DNA of 64,000 nucleotides, from positions 62,001 through 126,000 of the forward strand of contig NZ_CP047027.1 in the NCBI RefSeq assembly GCF_009797025.1, given 5' to 3'. A program made the translations under genes and the position numbers. This stretch comes from Cellulophaga sp. L1A9. Lineage in GTDB: Bacteria > Bacteroidota > Bacteroidia > Flavobacteriales > Flavobacteriaceae. The notes under the pieces were generated by a model that saw only the letters and a list, made by a program, of their open reading frames with translations, did not search any database and was not told the DNA's origin. How positions within the stretch are numbered: position 1 is the first letter of the stretch; every line of letters starts with the position of its first letter. This document shows positions 16,485-26,395 of this stretch, piece after piece.

Positions 16485-18017
16485 TTAACAAATTACACAG
16501 AAACCAGAATCATCTACCAAATGCGGCCCTGGATTGCGCCAAACAAAATTTCCTTCAATCAAATCATCAGAATTTTCTGGACCCCAAACTCCTGCAGAAT
16601 ACCCGTAAGTTTTTACGTCTTCACTATGTTCCCAATAGTTTAATATAGGGTCTACAAATGCCCATGCAGCCTCTACTTCATCTGCTCTAGCATATAATGT
16701 AGCATCACCTTGCATGGCATCCAATAATAAACGTTCATACGCTTGCATCACATTTGTGTCTACCAAACTAGAATAATAGAAATCAAGATTGGCACGTTCT
16801 ACCTGAAACCCTTGTCCAGGAACTTTAACCCCAAATTTGATTAAAATACCTTCATCTGGTTGTATTCTAATGACTAATTTATTATGCTTGTTATTAATAT
16901 CTTGTTCATTAAATACTTGATGGTGTGGTGTTTTAAAATGAATAACCACCTCAGTAACTTTAGTGGGCATACGTTTAGCGGTACGCACATAAAAAGGAAC
17001 ATCACTCCAACGCCAATTGTCTACAAAGAATTTAATAGCTGCAAAAGTTTCTGTTTTAGAATTAGGATCTACCCCCTCTTCTTCTCTATATCCTTTTACT
17101 TGTTCTCCGTCTATTTTTGAAGCTACATATTGCCCTTTTATGGTATGATCAAACAGTGTTTTTTCGTCTGTCATGATTCGAAGCGATTTTAAAGCTTTCA
17201 CTTTTTCGTTTCTAATCTCCTCCGCATTAGAATTAATTGGCGGCTCCATAACAATTAAAGAAACTATTTGTAACAAATGACTTTGAAACATATCGCGGAG
17301 TGCTCCAGACTTATCATAATACCCGCCTCGTTTCTCTACGCCTACCGTCTCTGCATTTGTTATTTCTATATGGTGAATGTAGTTTCTATTCCATAAAGGC
17401 TCAAAAATGGAATTTGCAAAACGAGTCACCAATAAATTTTGAACAGTTTCTTTCCCTAAATAATGATCAATACGGTAAATCTGTTTCTCATGAAAATATT
17501 TCTGTAAGCCCTTATTTAAATCTCGAGCGGTTTGTAAGCTATATCCAAAAGGTTTTTCAACCAAGATACGCTTCCAACCGTTTGCTTCATTGTTTAACCC
17601 TTTGTCTGAAAGGTTTTTTGCAATGGCTTCATATAGACTTGGTGGTGTCGAAAGATAAAATATATAATTATTCTCTGTATGATATTTATTATTCAAATCC
17701 CCTATACGCTTGCTTAAGCGGTCATAATCTGTATCGTAATCATCCCCTAAATCTTCGTAAAATAATTTATCCGCAAAAGTGGATATAAAATCTTGTTCTT
17801 CTTCCTTTAGGCTCGATTTTAGGTGTTCACTTTCATGAACTACTTTTTTTCTAAATTCACCGTCGGTAATAGAACTTCTACTTGCCCCTAAAACAACAAA
17901 ATTTTCTGGGAGATGTTTTCCTTTGTATAAGTTATAAATAGCAGGAATTAACTTCCTTGCGGTTAAATCTCCTGAAGCTCCAAAAATAATAAGCATTTGA
18001 TTTGCCGTCTTGTTCAT
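16485..18017 (-). CDS. zwf: Glucose-6-phosphate 1-dehydrogenase
   Basis: 510 residues. N-terminal cofactor motif IIFGASGDLTARKLIPAIYNL, catalytic RIDHYLGKETVQNLLVTRFAN, and EKPFG for substrate/cofactor binding. It oxidises glucose 6-phosphate to the lactone, making NADPH, the entry step of the oxidative pentose phosphate pathway. The C-terminus ends in VDDSGFCVIC. It heads the zwf-pgl operon and is divergent to gnd, so all three oxidative enzymes meet at one 215-base control region. Confidence 0.96.
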   Translation of the reverse strand: MNKTANQMLIIFGASGDLTARKLIPAIYNLYKGKHLPENFVVLGASRSSITDGEFRKKVVHESEHLKSSLKEEEQDFISTFADKLFYEDLGDDYDTDYDRLSKRIGDLNNKYHTENNYIFYLSTPPSLYEAIAKNLSDKGLNNEANGWKRILVEKPFGYSLQTARDLNKGLQKYFHEKQIYRIDHYLGKETVQNLLVTRFANSIFEPLWNRNYIHHIEITNAETVGVEKRGGYYDKSGALRDMFQSHLLQIVSLIVMEPPINSNAEEIRNEKVKALKSLRIMTDEKTLFDHTIKGQYVASKIDGEQVKGYREEEGVDPNSKTETFAAIKFFVDNWRWSDVPFYVRTAKRMPTKVTEVVIHFKTPHHQVFNEQDINNKHNKLVIRIQPDEGILIKFGVKVPGQGFQVERANLDFYYSSLVDTNVMQAYERLLLDAMQGDATLYARADEVEAAWAFVDPILNYWEHSEDVKTYGYSAGVWGPENSDDLIEGNFVWRNPGPHLVDDSGFCVIC

Positions 18018-18122
18018 AAATCCTAGCTTTTTTTTAATCTGAATGTTGTATTTCCAATTTTTCTCAAGACTTTGGTTAGTTTCTTCCGTATAACCCGCCT
18101 AATTGAATATTTTAAATTAATT

Positions 18123-18164
18123 TTGATGTAATTCTTTGGCTAAATTAAGACTATTTTACATCAA
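18123..18164. promoter_or_regulatory. Inverted repeat in the zwf/gnd divergent control region
   Basis: TTGATGTAA (18123-18131) and TTACATCAA (18156-18164) form a perfect 9-base inverted repeat with a 24-base spacer midway between the divergent zwf and gnd starts. It could be a pair of regulator half-sites or a weak hairpin; no regulator is identified. A second small repeat CCTAA/TTAGG lies around 18202-18213, close to the gnd start. Confidence 0.35.
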
Positions 18165-18232
18165 TTAACAGTTTAGTCGAATACTTTACACAATATTGAC
18201 ACCTAATGTTAGGTAATAAAAAATACACAAGC

Positions 18233-19645
18233 ATGAAGCATACAGATTATGATTTTGGATTAGTAGGACTTGGCGTTATGGGACGTAATTTTATATTGAA
18301 TGTCGCCGATAATAATTTTAAAGCCTTTGGTTATGATTTAGATCAAGAAAAGGTAGACGCCCTTAAAACAGAAGGTGGAAATTTAGAGCGTGTGAACGCT
18401 GCAACAGATATAAAAACATTTGTAGCTGCCTTAGCAACCCCAAGAAAAATAATGTTATTGGTTCCTGCTGGTAAAATTGTTGATGCGGTAATAGAAAACC
18501 TTTTGCCTTTTTTAGAAAAAGATGATATCATTATTGATGGTGGAAATTCTTTCTTTACAGATACAGACCGTAGAGAAGCATATTTACAAGAAAAAGGAAT
18601 TCACTTTTTTGGCTCTGGAGTTTCTGGAGGTGCAGATGGGGCACGTAAAGGCCCTAGCATTATGCCCGGAGGGAATAAAGAAGCGTATGCACATGTTAAA
18701 CCTATTTTTGAAGCCGTTTCTGCGAAATACAAGGGTGAGCCTTGCGTAGCCTATTTAGGCCCTAAATCTGCCGGAAACTATGTGAAAATGGTTCATAATG
18801 GTATTGAATATGGTTTGATGCAACTTACTTCTGAGATTTATGATATCCTTAGAAAAGCTGGCGGATTATCTAATGATGAATTACATACTGTTTTTGATAC
18901 TTGGAATAAAGGGAGATTACAGTCCTTTTTAGTTGAAATTACGGCCGAAATTTTCAATCAGAAAGATGATAAGGGTGATGGTCGTTTGGTGGATAAAATT
19001 TTAGACAAAGCAAAACAAAAAGGTACAGGAAAATGGACCTCGCAAAATGCGATGGATTTAGGTATCCCTGTTCCTTCCATTGATATTGCTGTAAGTATGC
19101 GTGAGATTTCTGCTTTAAAAGAAGAACGCGTAGAAGCAGATAAATTATATGACAGACCTGATGTTGCTCCAATTGCAAAAGAAGAATTAATTGCAATGGC
19201 AGAAGAGGCCTTGTATTTTGCTTTTATTACAACATATGCACAAGGATTACATCAATTAGCCGATGCTTCAAAAGAATATAAATATGAATTAGATCTATCT
19301 GTGATTGCAAAAATATGGAGAGCAGGTTGTATCATTAGAGCTGGTTTACTTGCCGATATCTCTAGTGCTTATGTAGCAAATAAAGACTTAAAGAATTTAT
19401 TACTAGCACCCTCTTTTGTTCCTAAAGTACAGAAAGCAGTACCTTCTTCTAGAAAATTAGTTGCTTATGCTGCAACAAGCGGAATTCCGATGCCAGGGCT
19501 ATCAAATTCATTAACTTATTTTGATGCCTATACTTCTAGTAAATTGCCTTTAAATTTAATTCAAGCACAAAGAGATCATTTTGGATCACATACGTATGAA
19601 CGTACCGATGTAGAAGGTATTTTCCATACAGAATGGGGAGTATAA
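18233..19645 (+). CDS. gnd: 6-phosphogluconate dehydrogenase (decarboxylating)
   Basis: 470 residues from the chosen start at 18233 (MKHTDYDFGLVGLG). An upstream in-frame ATG at 18206 lies within a small inverted repeat and adds nine residues unlike the family. Motifs: GLVGLGVMGRNFILN (cofactor), IMPGGNKEAY, and GPKSAGNYVKMVHNGIEYG with the catalytic Lys; the C-terminal part has the typical QRDHFGSHTYERTD. It converts 6-phosphogluconate to ribulose 5-phosphate with NADPH. It is divergent to zwf-pgl and ends at a hairpin terminator. Confidence 0.96.
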   Translation: MKHTDYDFGLVGLGVMGRNFILNVADNNFKAFGYDLDQEKVDALKTEGGNLERVNAATDIKTFVAALATPRKIMLLVPAGKIVDAVIENLLPFLEKDDIIIDGGNSFFTDTDRREAYLQEKGIHFFGSGVSGGADGARKGPSIMPGGNKEAYAHVKPIFEAVSAKYKGEPCVAYLGPKSAGNYVKMVHNGIEYGLMQLTSEIYDILRKAGGLSNDELHTVFDTWNKGRLQSFLVEITAEIFNQKDDKGDGRLVDKILDKAKQKGTGKWTSQNAMDLGIPVPSIDIAVSMREISALKEERVEADKLYDRPDVAPIAKEELIAMAEEALYFAFITTYAQGLHQLADASKEYKYELDLSVIAKIWRAGCIIRAGLLADISSAYVANKDLKNLLLAPSFVPKVQKAVPSSRKLVAYAATSGIPMPGLSNSLTYFDAYTSSKLPLNLIQAQRDHFGSHTYERTDVEGIFHTEWGV

Positions 19646-19666
19646 CCTCATAATTACTACTTTAGT

Positions 19667-19698
19667 AAAAAGCCCTTTAGTTCACTATGGGGCTTTTT
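19667..19698 (+). terminator. Terminator of gnd
   Basis: AAAAAGCCC (19667-19675) pairs with GGGCTTTTT (19690-19698); the T-run forms the 3' arm. 21 bases after the gnd stop. Confidence 0.75.
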
Positions 19699-19778
19699 CA
19701 TTTTAAATTGAGGCTGTTTTACCACAATAATATCATGAAATTTAGGTTTAATACGATATAAATTTAACCTACTTAAGT

Positions 19779-20162
19779 ATGAAATGGTATTTAGACGCAT
19801 TGAAAAAATATGCACAATTTGATGGACGTTCAAGAAGACAAGAATATTGGATGTTTAGACTTTTCTCTATCTTGTTTATGTTCGCAAGTTTAATTATAGA
19901 CGGGATTATATCTTATTTAGCAGATTTCCCTCTATTTTTAGTAACTACGCTCTACTGTTTAGCTATTATAATTCCTAGCATAGCAATAACCATAAGAAGA
20001 TTACATGACACCAACAATAGTGGCTGGATGATTTTTGTAGCGTTAATTCCGTTTGTTGGGGGTATTTGGTTGCTTGTATTAGAAGTTACAGAAGGAACAC
20101 ATGGAACCAATAATTACGGTGAAGATCCTAAAATGAGTCAGGAGCTTATTCAGAGTTATTAA
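19779..20162 (+). CDS. DUF805 membrane protein
   Basis: 127 residues. The DUF805 hallmarks are present: an N-terminal amphipathic KYAQFDGRSRRQEYWMFRLF, then hydrophobic helices, then ITIRRLHDTNNSGW. Members are small inner-membrane proteins of unknown function, probably with three to four helices here. It is flanked by terminators on both sides, so it is likely transcribed alone. Confidence 0.9.
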   Translation: MKWYLDALKKYAQFDGRSRRQEYWMFRLFSILFMFASLIIDGIISYLADFPLFLVTTLYCLAIIIPSIAITIRRLHDTNNSGWMIFVALIPFVGGIWLLVLEVTEGTHGTNNYGEDPKMSQELIQSY

Positions 20163-20176
20163 TTTTAAGAAATTTA

Positions 20177-20205
20177 AATCCATTACAACTTGTAATGGAT
20201 TTTTT
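20177..20205 (+). terminator. Terminator after the DUF805 gene
   Basis: AATCCATTAC/GTAATGGATT stem (20177-20101 side arms up to 20101+; full arms 20177-20188 and 20190-20201) followed by TTTTT. 15 bases after the stop. Confidence 0.75.
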
Positions 20206-20240
20206 ATTTAATATCTTTCCTTGTCTTTCAAAAGCAGAAC

Positions 20241-20645
20241 ATGCCTTTTTACAACAACCCTAAATACAAAAACCTACAACTCGTCCTTTCTGCTATTGTA
20301 GTGATAAGTGTGAGCTTTATATATGGCGGAAACCCAAGTGTTGTACTTCCCTATGTTTTTGGTTTTGATGTAATTGATATTGATTTAAAAAACATATTCA
20401 GAGCTATAATGGGGCTATACCTTGCTATTGGTGGCTTTTGGGTTTACGGAATATGGAATAAGAACTATTGGGAGTCTGCAACGATTGTAAACATTCTATT
20501 TATGGGTGGTTTGGCTTTTGGTAGACTTGTAAGCACGCTACTTGATGGGGTATCTCCACAATTTACTGTTGGCTTTATTTTAGAATTTATTTTTATGCTT
20601 TGGGGCATTTATAACCTAAAATTACACCGTAAACTTAGTTTATAA
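20241..20645 (+). CDS. DUF4345 membrane protein
   Basis: 134 residues with four predicted membrane helices. Features of the family include FRAIMGLYLAIGGFW in the second helix region and a final helix QFTVGFILEFIFMLWGIYNL. Function is unknown. It lies alone between a terminator and the convergent sulfatase gene, which ends only 32 bases away. Confidence 0.8.
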   Translation: MPFYNNPKYKNLQLVLSAIVVISVSFIYGGNPSVVLPYVFGFDVIDIDLKNIFRAIMGLYLAIGGFWVYGIWNKNYWESATIVNILFMGGLAFGRLVSTLLDGVSPQFTVGFILEFIFMLWGIYNLKLHRKLSL

Positions 20646-20677
20646 AAACCCCATACGTTGTCTCGTACTAGCCCTAC

Positions 20678-22270
20678 CTATCTGGTCTGTTCTGAATTTG
20701 GTTTCGCATTTTCCCATCCTGCCAAAAGTTGTTTTGACAAGGCTGAAATCACTTTGGTATAATTTTCATTTTTTGCGAGATTAATAGTTTCAAAAGCATC
20801 ATTTTCTGAATCGTATAACTCTGCCGACACAAACGCCTTTTTAGTACCCGTTTTTTCATTCCAACCATACCATTCTATATAATGATATTTCTCCGTATTC
20901 ATAGAATACCCCATATAGCGTTTACCATCTGCAGATACTTTTGGTCGGCGGTGAAACTGACTAAAAGCAGCCTTTTTCCAAGATAAATCGGGTTTTTTTA
21001 ATAAAGGAACAAAACTAGTGCCTTGCATATTCTCAGGAATAGGAATCCCCGAAAGCTCACAAAGAGAAGGGAACATATCTATTAATTCTGTAATTTCAGA
21101 ACTCTTTGCTCCTCTAAGTTTCTGATCTGGATACCGAATAATCATAGGTACTTTTAAATCAATGTTATAGTTTGTCATTTTACCCCAACTATTATGCTCT
21201 CCTAATTTCCAACCATGATCTCCAAATAAAATGATAATGGTATTATCATAGATACCAATCGTCTTCATATGGGCAATAAGATCACCCAACAAAGCATCTA
21301 CATAACTTACACTGGCATAATACCCATGCTTTAAGGTTTGGATCGTATCTTTTGATATACGTTTTGAGGACGTAGGGTGGCCAATATGATTAAAGCCATC
21401 ATAATGCCTTAATTCGTACATGGAGTTCATACTATAAAGCGGAGCCCCCTCCGGAATTTCAGGATTTATAGCAGTAGGAATTTTTTCCCGATCGTATAAA
21501 TCCCAATACTTTTTGGGCGCTGCAAATGGTAAATGTGGTCTAAAATACCCCAATCCAAAGAAGAATGGAGTTTTAGTTTTAGAAAGTCTAGTTAAAGTTT
21601 GCTTTGCTAATTTTGTTTGTGCCCCATCATAGTACATGGTATCGTGCACCTCGGCAGCTTCCCAAGCGGGTCCAGTATTCCAACCATCTGCATAACGTTC
21701 TGGTCGCAATTTTAATAGAGAATCTCTTTTTATAGCCTGTGATTTATTTACCGCTTCGCTAATGTAAAAAGTTTCTCCATCTCTTTTAAGCCATTCTTCT
21801 TTCAAATATCGAGAAGGCCTTAAATCTGGTTCATCCCATGATATCGAATCAGGCATATAATTATGAAAAATTTTACCCATATTCACGGTATGGTAACCAT
21901 TCTTCGAAAAATATTGGGGCATAGTTACAGCTTCAGGGTTTATCTCTCTAAACTTATCTCCCAAGTGCCAAACTCGTGTAGCATCGGGCCGTAAACCCGT
22001 CATTAAACTAGCTCTAGATGGTGCGCAAACAGCAACTTGTGCATAGGCCTCCATAAAGGTCATTCCTTCAGACGCTAAGGCATCTATATTCGGAGTGATA
22101 ACTTCAGTATCTCCATATACGCCTAGAGCTGGTCTAAGATCATCGATAGATATAAAAAGAATATTAGGTTTTACCTGTTCATTTTCTTGATGTTGGCTAT
22201 TGCCGAGTGCTACAAAACACAACAACATCAACTGCATCAGTACATACTTACCATTCCTCATATCATTCAT
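20678..22270 (-). CDS. Secreted sulfatase (iduronate-2-sulfatase-like)
   Basis: 530 residues with a signal peptide ending near ALGNSQ. Metal-binding Asp pair in ISIDDLRPALG (43-44), the formylglycine motif CAPSR (Cys82), then NMGKIFH and LFGDHGWKLGEHNSWGK, all typical of type I sulfatases. The CAPSR form with the DDLRP start resembles iduronate-2-sulfatase-type (S1_7) enzymes, which in marine flavobacteria usually attack sulfated algal polysaccharides. Activity needs a formylglycine-generating enzyme, which is not in this window. No polysaccharide-utilisation genes surround it, so its substrate remains open. Confidence 0.9.
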   Translation of the reverse strand: MNDMRNGKYVLMQLMLLCFVALGNSQHQENEQVKPNILFISIDDLRPALGVYGDTEVITPNIDALASEGMTFMEAYAQVAVCAPSRASLMTGLRPDATRVWHLGDKFREINPEAVTMPQYFSKNGYHTVNMGKIFHNYMPDSISWDEPDLRPSRYLKEEWLKRDGETFYISEAVNKSQAIKRDSLLKLRPERYADGWNTGPAWEAAEVHDTMYYDGAQTKLAKQTLTRLSKTKTPFFFGLGYFRPHLPFAAPKKYWDLYDREKIPTAINPEIPEGAPLYSMNSMYELRHYDGFNHIGHPTSSKRISKDTIQTLKHGYYASVSYVDALLGDLIAHMKTIGIYDNTIIILFGDHGWKLGEHNSWGKMTNYNIDLKVPMIIRYPDQKLRGAKSSEITELIDMFPSLCELSGIPIPENMQGTSFVPLLKKPDLSWKKAAFSQFHRRPKVSADGKRYMGYSMNTEKYHYIEWYGWNEKTGTKKAFVSAELYDSENDAFETINLAKNENYTKVISALSKQLLAGWENAKPNSEQTR

Positions 22271-22374
22271 TTAAAAAATTGCCTCGAATAAAAATAAGTC
22301 AATTTTAATACAAAAAGAAAAACCCGCTTACATAGTTGTAAATAGGAGTTCTTTTTAATGGTATTCTTAAAATA

Positions 22375-22446
22375 CTAGGTGCTTAAATACATTTTTATAC
22401 GAGAATACGAGTTGTAAAACGCATCATCTTTTGAACTATAAATAAA
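22375..22446 (-). pseudogene. Detached fragment of the carB 3' end
   Basis: Bases 22382-22446 match 26461-26525, the 3' end of the carB gene 4 kb away on the same strand, at about 60 of 65 positions without gaps. Read on the minus strand the copy encodes SSKDDAFYNSYSRIKMYLST and then TAG at 22375-22377, against SLKDDEFYNLYSRRKMYLSK in CarB. The rest of the gene is missing. It looks like the remnant of a second carB copy or of a local duplication. Confidence 0.75.
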
Positions 22447-23084
22447 ACTCTGCCTCCTTCATTTTATTTTCGTGTAACCTTTTATTTGCGGCAGTACCAA
22501 TTAACTCAAATTAAAAAGAGCTAAAGCTTGCATTAGAATCTTCATTGATGCCACACCCAAGGCTTAAAAAGCTATATCCAACGAAAAATAAACCGTAAGG
22601 TCCTTAGCAGTAATCGTTCTAACAACTAAAAACAAGGTGGTTTCAGATGCCGATTTTAAAGATTTTTATCTCTTCATTTTAAGAAAACAAATACCTACTA
22701 ATCAAACCCCTGTTCATCAAGACCCAAGCACTAGCGTAGGCAAATTTGATAAAAAAAACGACAAGAGTTTATGAGTAAAACCAGTTATAAAAAATGGTCG
22801 TACCAAATGGAATGAAACTCATGTCTATTTACGCGAATAGAGCTTCCCTTTTTTATAGGGAAAAACCTCCGTTTTATGCAGTTAGCCAACAATGGCTAAC
22901 CATAGCCAAATAAGCATTGGCTATTTTAGTATAATACATTTAAAAATACTGATCACCTACTCTTCTATAAACCAGCTTTTTACCACAACATAGCATTGAT
23001 AGGCAACAAAAAATTATATCATACAGCGAACATCCGTAAATTGTAGGTTTTAACTTACTTAGTAAATAATTCTATACTGTTATT
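22447..23084. other. Gap upstream of the sensor kinase, no convincing gene
   Basis: About 640 bases. The only notable open frame is plus-strand 22592-22774 between stops (containing LAVIVLTTKNKVVSDADFKD), with no start codon and no recognised family; it may be gene debris. Tandem hairpins lie at 22881-22924 (listed separately). The region together with the carB fragment suggests a scar left by deletion of a larger segment. Confidence 0.5.
22881..22924 (+). repeat. Two tandem hairpins with interchangeable arms
   Basis: GTTAGCCA (22881-22888) pairs with TGGCTAAC (22893-22900), and ATAGCCAA (22902-22909) pairs with TTGGCTAT (22917-22924). Because both left arms contain TAGCCA and both right arms TGGCTA, the pairs can swap, giving alternative folds. 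It lies 160 bases before the sensor kinase start. Confidence 0.5.
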
Positions 23085-26000
23085 ATGATTTTATCCAAGC
23101 AATCAGCTACACTAGTGTTATGGTCATCTCTACTATTACTATGTTGTAAGATTGCATTTGCGCAATCCAATCAAACCTCTATATCTTTTCAACACTTACC
23201 TGGAGGCTTATCTCAAAGCTCTGCTAACGTAATTTATGAAGATAGTTATGGTTACCTATGGATTGGTACTAGAAATGGACTCAATAAATACGATGGTAAA
23301 AATTTTAAAATATACGAACAGGCTCTTGATAATAAAACAGGCCTTACCAATGGGTATATTGAAGATATTTACGAAGACGACAATAGACAATTATATATAG
23401 GTACCGTTCAGGGTTTAAATATCTATCACCGCGACATGGATATCCTAAAGCCTTATCCATTCATTGGTGAGGGCAAAAAATTAGAATTGGAACATTTTTA
23501 TTCTATTATTAAATCCACAGATTTTCTTTGGTTAGGAACCACTACCAGCCTATTTAAGTACCATATTAAGACCGGTAAAACCAAAGAGTTCAAATATCAA
23601 GAAGTAACAAACAAGGTAATAATAAGCAATTATGTTGTAAAAATTGCAAAATTAAATAATGAAAAAACTTTAGTCATCATCGATAACGACATTTGGATAT
23701 TAAATAATGACTTAAAGGTTTTATCAAAACTTCACGAAAGTCAGAGAATACGAAGTGTACTACAACAAAACCCATCTCAGTTTTTAATTGGTTTACATAA
23801 TGGTGAACTAATTGAATTAAAGATCAAAAATGACAATTCCTTAAACACAGAAAGAAAAAAAATAAGCAATGGCTATCCTATTTTATCATTATCAACTGCT
23901 CCAAATGGTGATTATTGGATAGGCAGTGAAAATGATGGTCTTTTTATTTACTCAAAAAGGACCAAACAAGTGACAAATTTAAAATATGACAATACAAATA
24001 TAAATTCAATCTCTAGCAACTCTATTTGGTCTATATACAATAGTAAAGGAATTATGTGGCTAGGACCCTACAAAAAAGGCCTAAGCTTTTACGATCCAAT
24101 TTATCATAAATTTAAACATATAAAAAACCAACCTTTTAATTCTCTGTCTTTAAACAATAATAATGTAAACTGTTTTATTCAAGATATAAATGATCCTAAT
24201 GATCACCTTTGGATTGGAACGGATGGAGGTGGTTTAAATTACTGGGACAGAACCTCCAATACATTTGTAAAATATAGTTTAGACAATAAAAATCTCGATA
24301 CCAACATAGTACTCAGTATACTACAAGATAAAAAAAGTCAATTATGGTTAGGGTCTTGGGGTAAAGGAATTACCGTATTTGATATTAAGAATAAAAAGTA
24401 TAAGGTATTGACAAAAGAAAATTCCTTTTTGCTGTCAAACAATGTATTTAATCTAATGATGGACCGCAAAGGGCGAATATGGATTGCAACATTTCACGGT
24501 GGATTACAATGCTATACTCCAGAAACTAAAACACATAAAAACATTGACCTTAAAAATAACGTCAGTAAAAATACAGTCTCTACCATCACCACTATAACCG
24601 AAGATAAAAATGGAAATATATGGGTTGGAACACAAATATCTGGGCTCTTTAAACTCACTGAAATAAATGAAGAGTGGCAATACACCAGTTATAATAGTCA
24701 AGAGAATGAACACATCATAAGTAACGACTTCATTAATGCTATTGTAGAAGACAGCAAGGGTACTTTATGGGTTGGTACTCAAGCAGGGTTAAATAAATAC
24801 AATGCTACTACTGGTTATTTTGAAGCGATCACCCGTAAAAATGGATTAAAAAATGATGCCGTAAAAGGAATTATAGAAGACGAAAATCATTTATTATGGT
24901 TAAGTACGGGTTTTGGAATTATTCAATACAATCCTGAAAGTGAGGTATCTATAAATTATGATAGTAATGATGGTTTACAAGGCAACGAATTCAATTCCAA
25001 TTCTTTCTATAAAACCAAAAACAATGAGTTAATTTTTGGTGGTAGTAATGGCTTCAATTTATTTCAAGCAAAAGACATTAAAAAAAGGGTAGACACCCCT
25101 AAAGTAAATATTACCAGTCTAAAAATATTCAACAAACCTGTTTATGCAGGTGATGCATCTAAAATTTTAAAACAGTACATCTCACAAGTAGATTCTATTA
25201 CCATGTCGTATGATAAAAATGTAATTACTTTTGAGTTCAACGCTTTAACTTTTCGTCATCATGATAAGGTTAACTACGCTTATTTTCTTGATGGTTTTGA
25301 AACGAGTTGGAATTATGTAGGGCACCAAAAAAATGCTACTTACACCAGTTTAGAGCCAGGTAATTATACACTCCGCATAAAATCTAGTAATTCTGATGGG
25401 ATTTGGAATAACAATGAAACTACCCTACATATTACAATTACACCTCCTTTTTGGAAAACCTGGTGGTTTCGCTTACTCCTAATAGTGCTGTTAATTTCAG
25501 GCATCTATTTAGTCCTCTATCTTCGGATTAAAAACATAAAAAAATATCAATTAACACTGGAAAAAGAGATAGACGAGCGTACGCAACAATTACAACTACA
25601 AAAGAAAGAACTTAAAAAAATAGCTGATGAGTTAACCACTAAAAATGAAGAAATTCAACGTTTTACTTTTGCCGTTTCGCACGATCTTAAAAGTCCGTTA
25701 AGCGGTATTAAAGGTATTGCAAGCCTTATTCCTATGGAGTTTGTAATGAAAGACTATCCTGAATTAGAGCAGTACCTAGAGATGATTAATATTTCATGTG
25801 ATACGATGAATAACCTTATTGGAGATATTACTAAAATTGCGAAAATTGGTAAAATTGAAAACAAAAATGAAATACTTGATGTTAATGAAATTGTAGCATT
25901 ATCCACCACCTTAGTCAAAGGAAAATTAAAAGTGGCCAAGGTAAAACTCATTGTAGAAGAAGACCTACCTAATATTTATGGTGACAGAAATAGAATTATA

Positions 26001-26378
26001 CAAGTCTTTGGTAATCTGTTAGATAACGCTATCAAGTACATGGGTGACCAAAAGGAACCCGTAGTTCATATTAAAGCACAAGAAAACGAAGACAACATAC
26101 AGTTCTCCGTTTCAGATAATGGTTCTGGAATGGATGAAAAATCTTTAAAAAAGCTTTTCTCTCCCTTTGAACGATTTCATGCCAACGTAAAAGGAACCGG
26201 CTTAGGTCTTTATATGATTAAGCAGATTATTGAATCACATAACGGTACTATTTATGCTAAATCTGAAGGTACAGGAAAAGGAACTACTTTTTATGTGGTA
26301 ATCCCCAACATCGCAGATCAAGAGATCCAAAATATGATGGATACTAACATAACTCCTGAAAGCACAGATAAACAGTAG
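23085..26378 (+). CDS. Propeller-type sensor histidine kinase
   Basis: 1097 residues. A signal peptide (ends IAFAQS) precedes two-component-regulator propeller repeats to about 690 (recurrent YLWIGTRNGLNKYD, LWIGTDGGGLNYWDR), a Y_Y_Y domain (YAYFLDGFETSWNYVGHQKNATYTSLEPGNY, about 735-785), one membrane helix near 800-820, a coiled linker, a HisKA domain with H-box TFAVSHDLKSPLSG (His about 866) and a HATPase_c domain (NLLDNAIKYMGD, SDNGSGMDE, GTGLGLYMIKQI). This is the extracellular layout of Bacteroidetes hybrid two-component systems, but there is no receiver or AraC domain, so it must signal to a separate regulator, not seen here. The ligand is often a polysaccharide breakdown product; the upstream sulfatase is a possible clue. 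Confidence 0.92.
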   Translation: MILSKQSATLVLWSSLLLLCCKIAFAQSNQTSISFQHLPGGLSQSSANVIYEDSYGYLWIGTRNGLNKYDGKNFKIYEQALDNKTGLTNGYIEDIYEDDNRQLYIGTVQGLNIYHRDMDILKPYPFIGEGKKLELEHFYSIIKSTDFLWLGTTTSLFKYHIKTGKTKEFKYQEVTNKVIISNYVVKIAKLNNEKTLVIIDNDIWILNNDLKVLSKLHESQRIRSVLQQNPSQFLIGLHNGELIELKIKNDNSLNTERKKISNGYPILSLSTAPNGDYWIGSENDGLFIYSKRTKQVTNLKYDNTNINSISSNSIWSIYNSKGIMWLGPYKKGLSFYDPIYHKFKHIKNQPFNSLSLNNNNVNCFIQDINDPNDHLWIGTDGGGLNYWDRTSNTFVKYSLDNKNLDTNIVLSILQDKKSQLWLGSWGKGITVFDIKNKKYKVLTKENSFLLSNNVFNLMMDRKGRIWIATFHGGLQCYTPETKTHKNIDLKNNVSKNTVSTITTITEDKNGNIWVGTQISGLFKLTEINEEWQYTSYNSQENEHIISNDFINAIVEDSKGTLWVGTQAGLNKYNATTGYFEAITRKNGLKNDAVKGIIEDENHLLWLSTGFGIIQYNPESEVSINYDSNDGLQGNEFNSNSFYKTKNNELIFGGSNGFNLFQAKDIKKRVDTPKVNITSLKIFNKPVYAGDASKILKQYISQVDSITMSYDKNVITFEFNALTFRHHDKVNYAYFLDGFETSWNYVGHQKNATYTSLEPGNYTLRIKSSNSDGIWNNNETTLHITITPPFWKTWWFRLLLIVLLISGIYLVLYLRIKNIKKYQLTLEKEIDERTQQLQLQKKELKKIADELTTKNEEIQRFTFAVSHDLKSPLSGIKGIASLIPMEFVMKDYPELEQYLEMINISCDTMNNLIGDITKIAKIGKIENKNEILDVNEIVALSTTLVKGKLKVAKVKLIVEEDLPNIYGDRNRIIQVFGNLLDNAIKYMGDQKEPVVHIKAQENEDNIQFSVSDNGSGMDEKSLKKLFSPFERFHANVKGTGLGLYMIKQIIESHNGTIYAKSEGTGKGTTFYVVIPNIADQEIQNMMDTNITPESTDKQ

Positions 26379-26395
26379 TGATCAAGAGATTGAGC

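Noticed and set aside
17300..17788. 162-residue plus-strand ORF
   Set aside because: Lies wholly antisense to zwf; low-complexity composition of a shadow frame.
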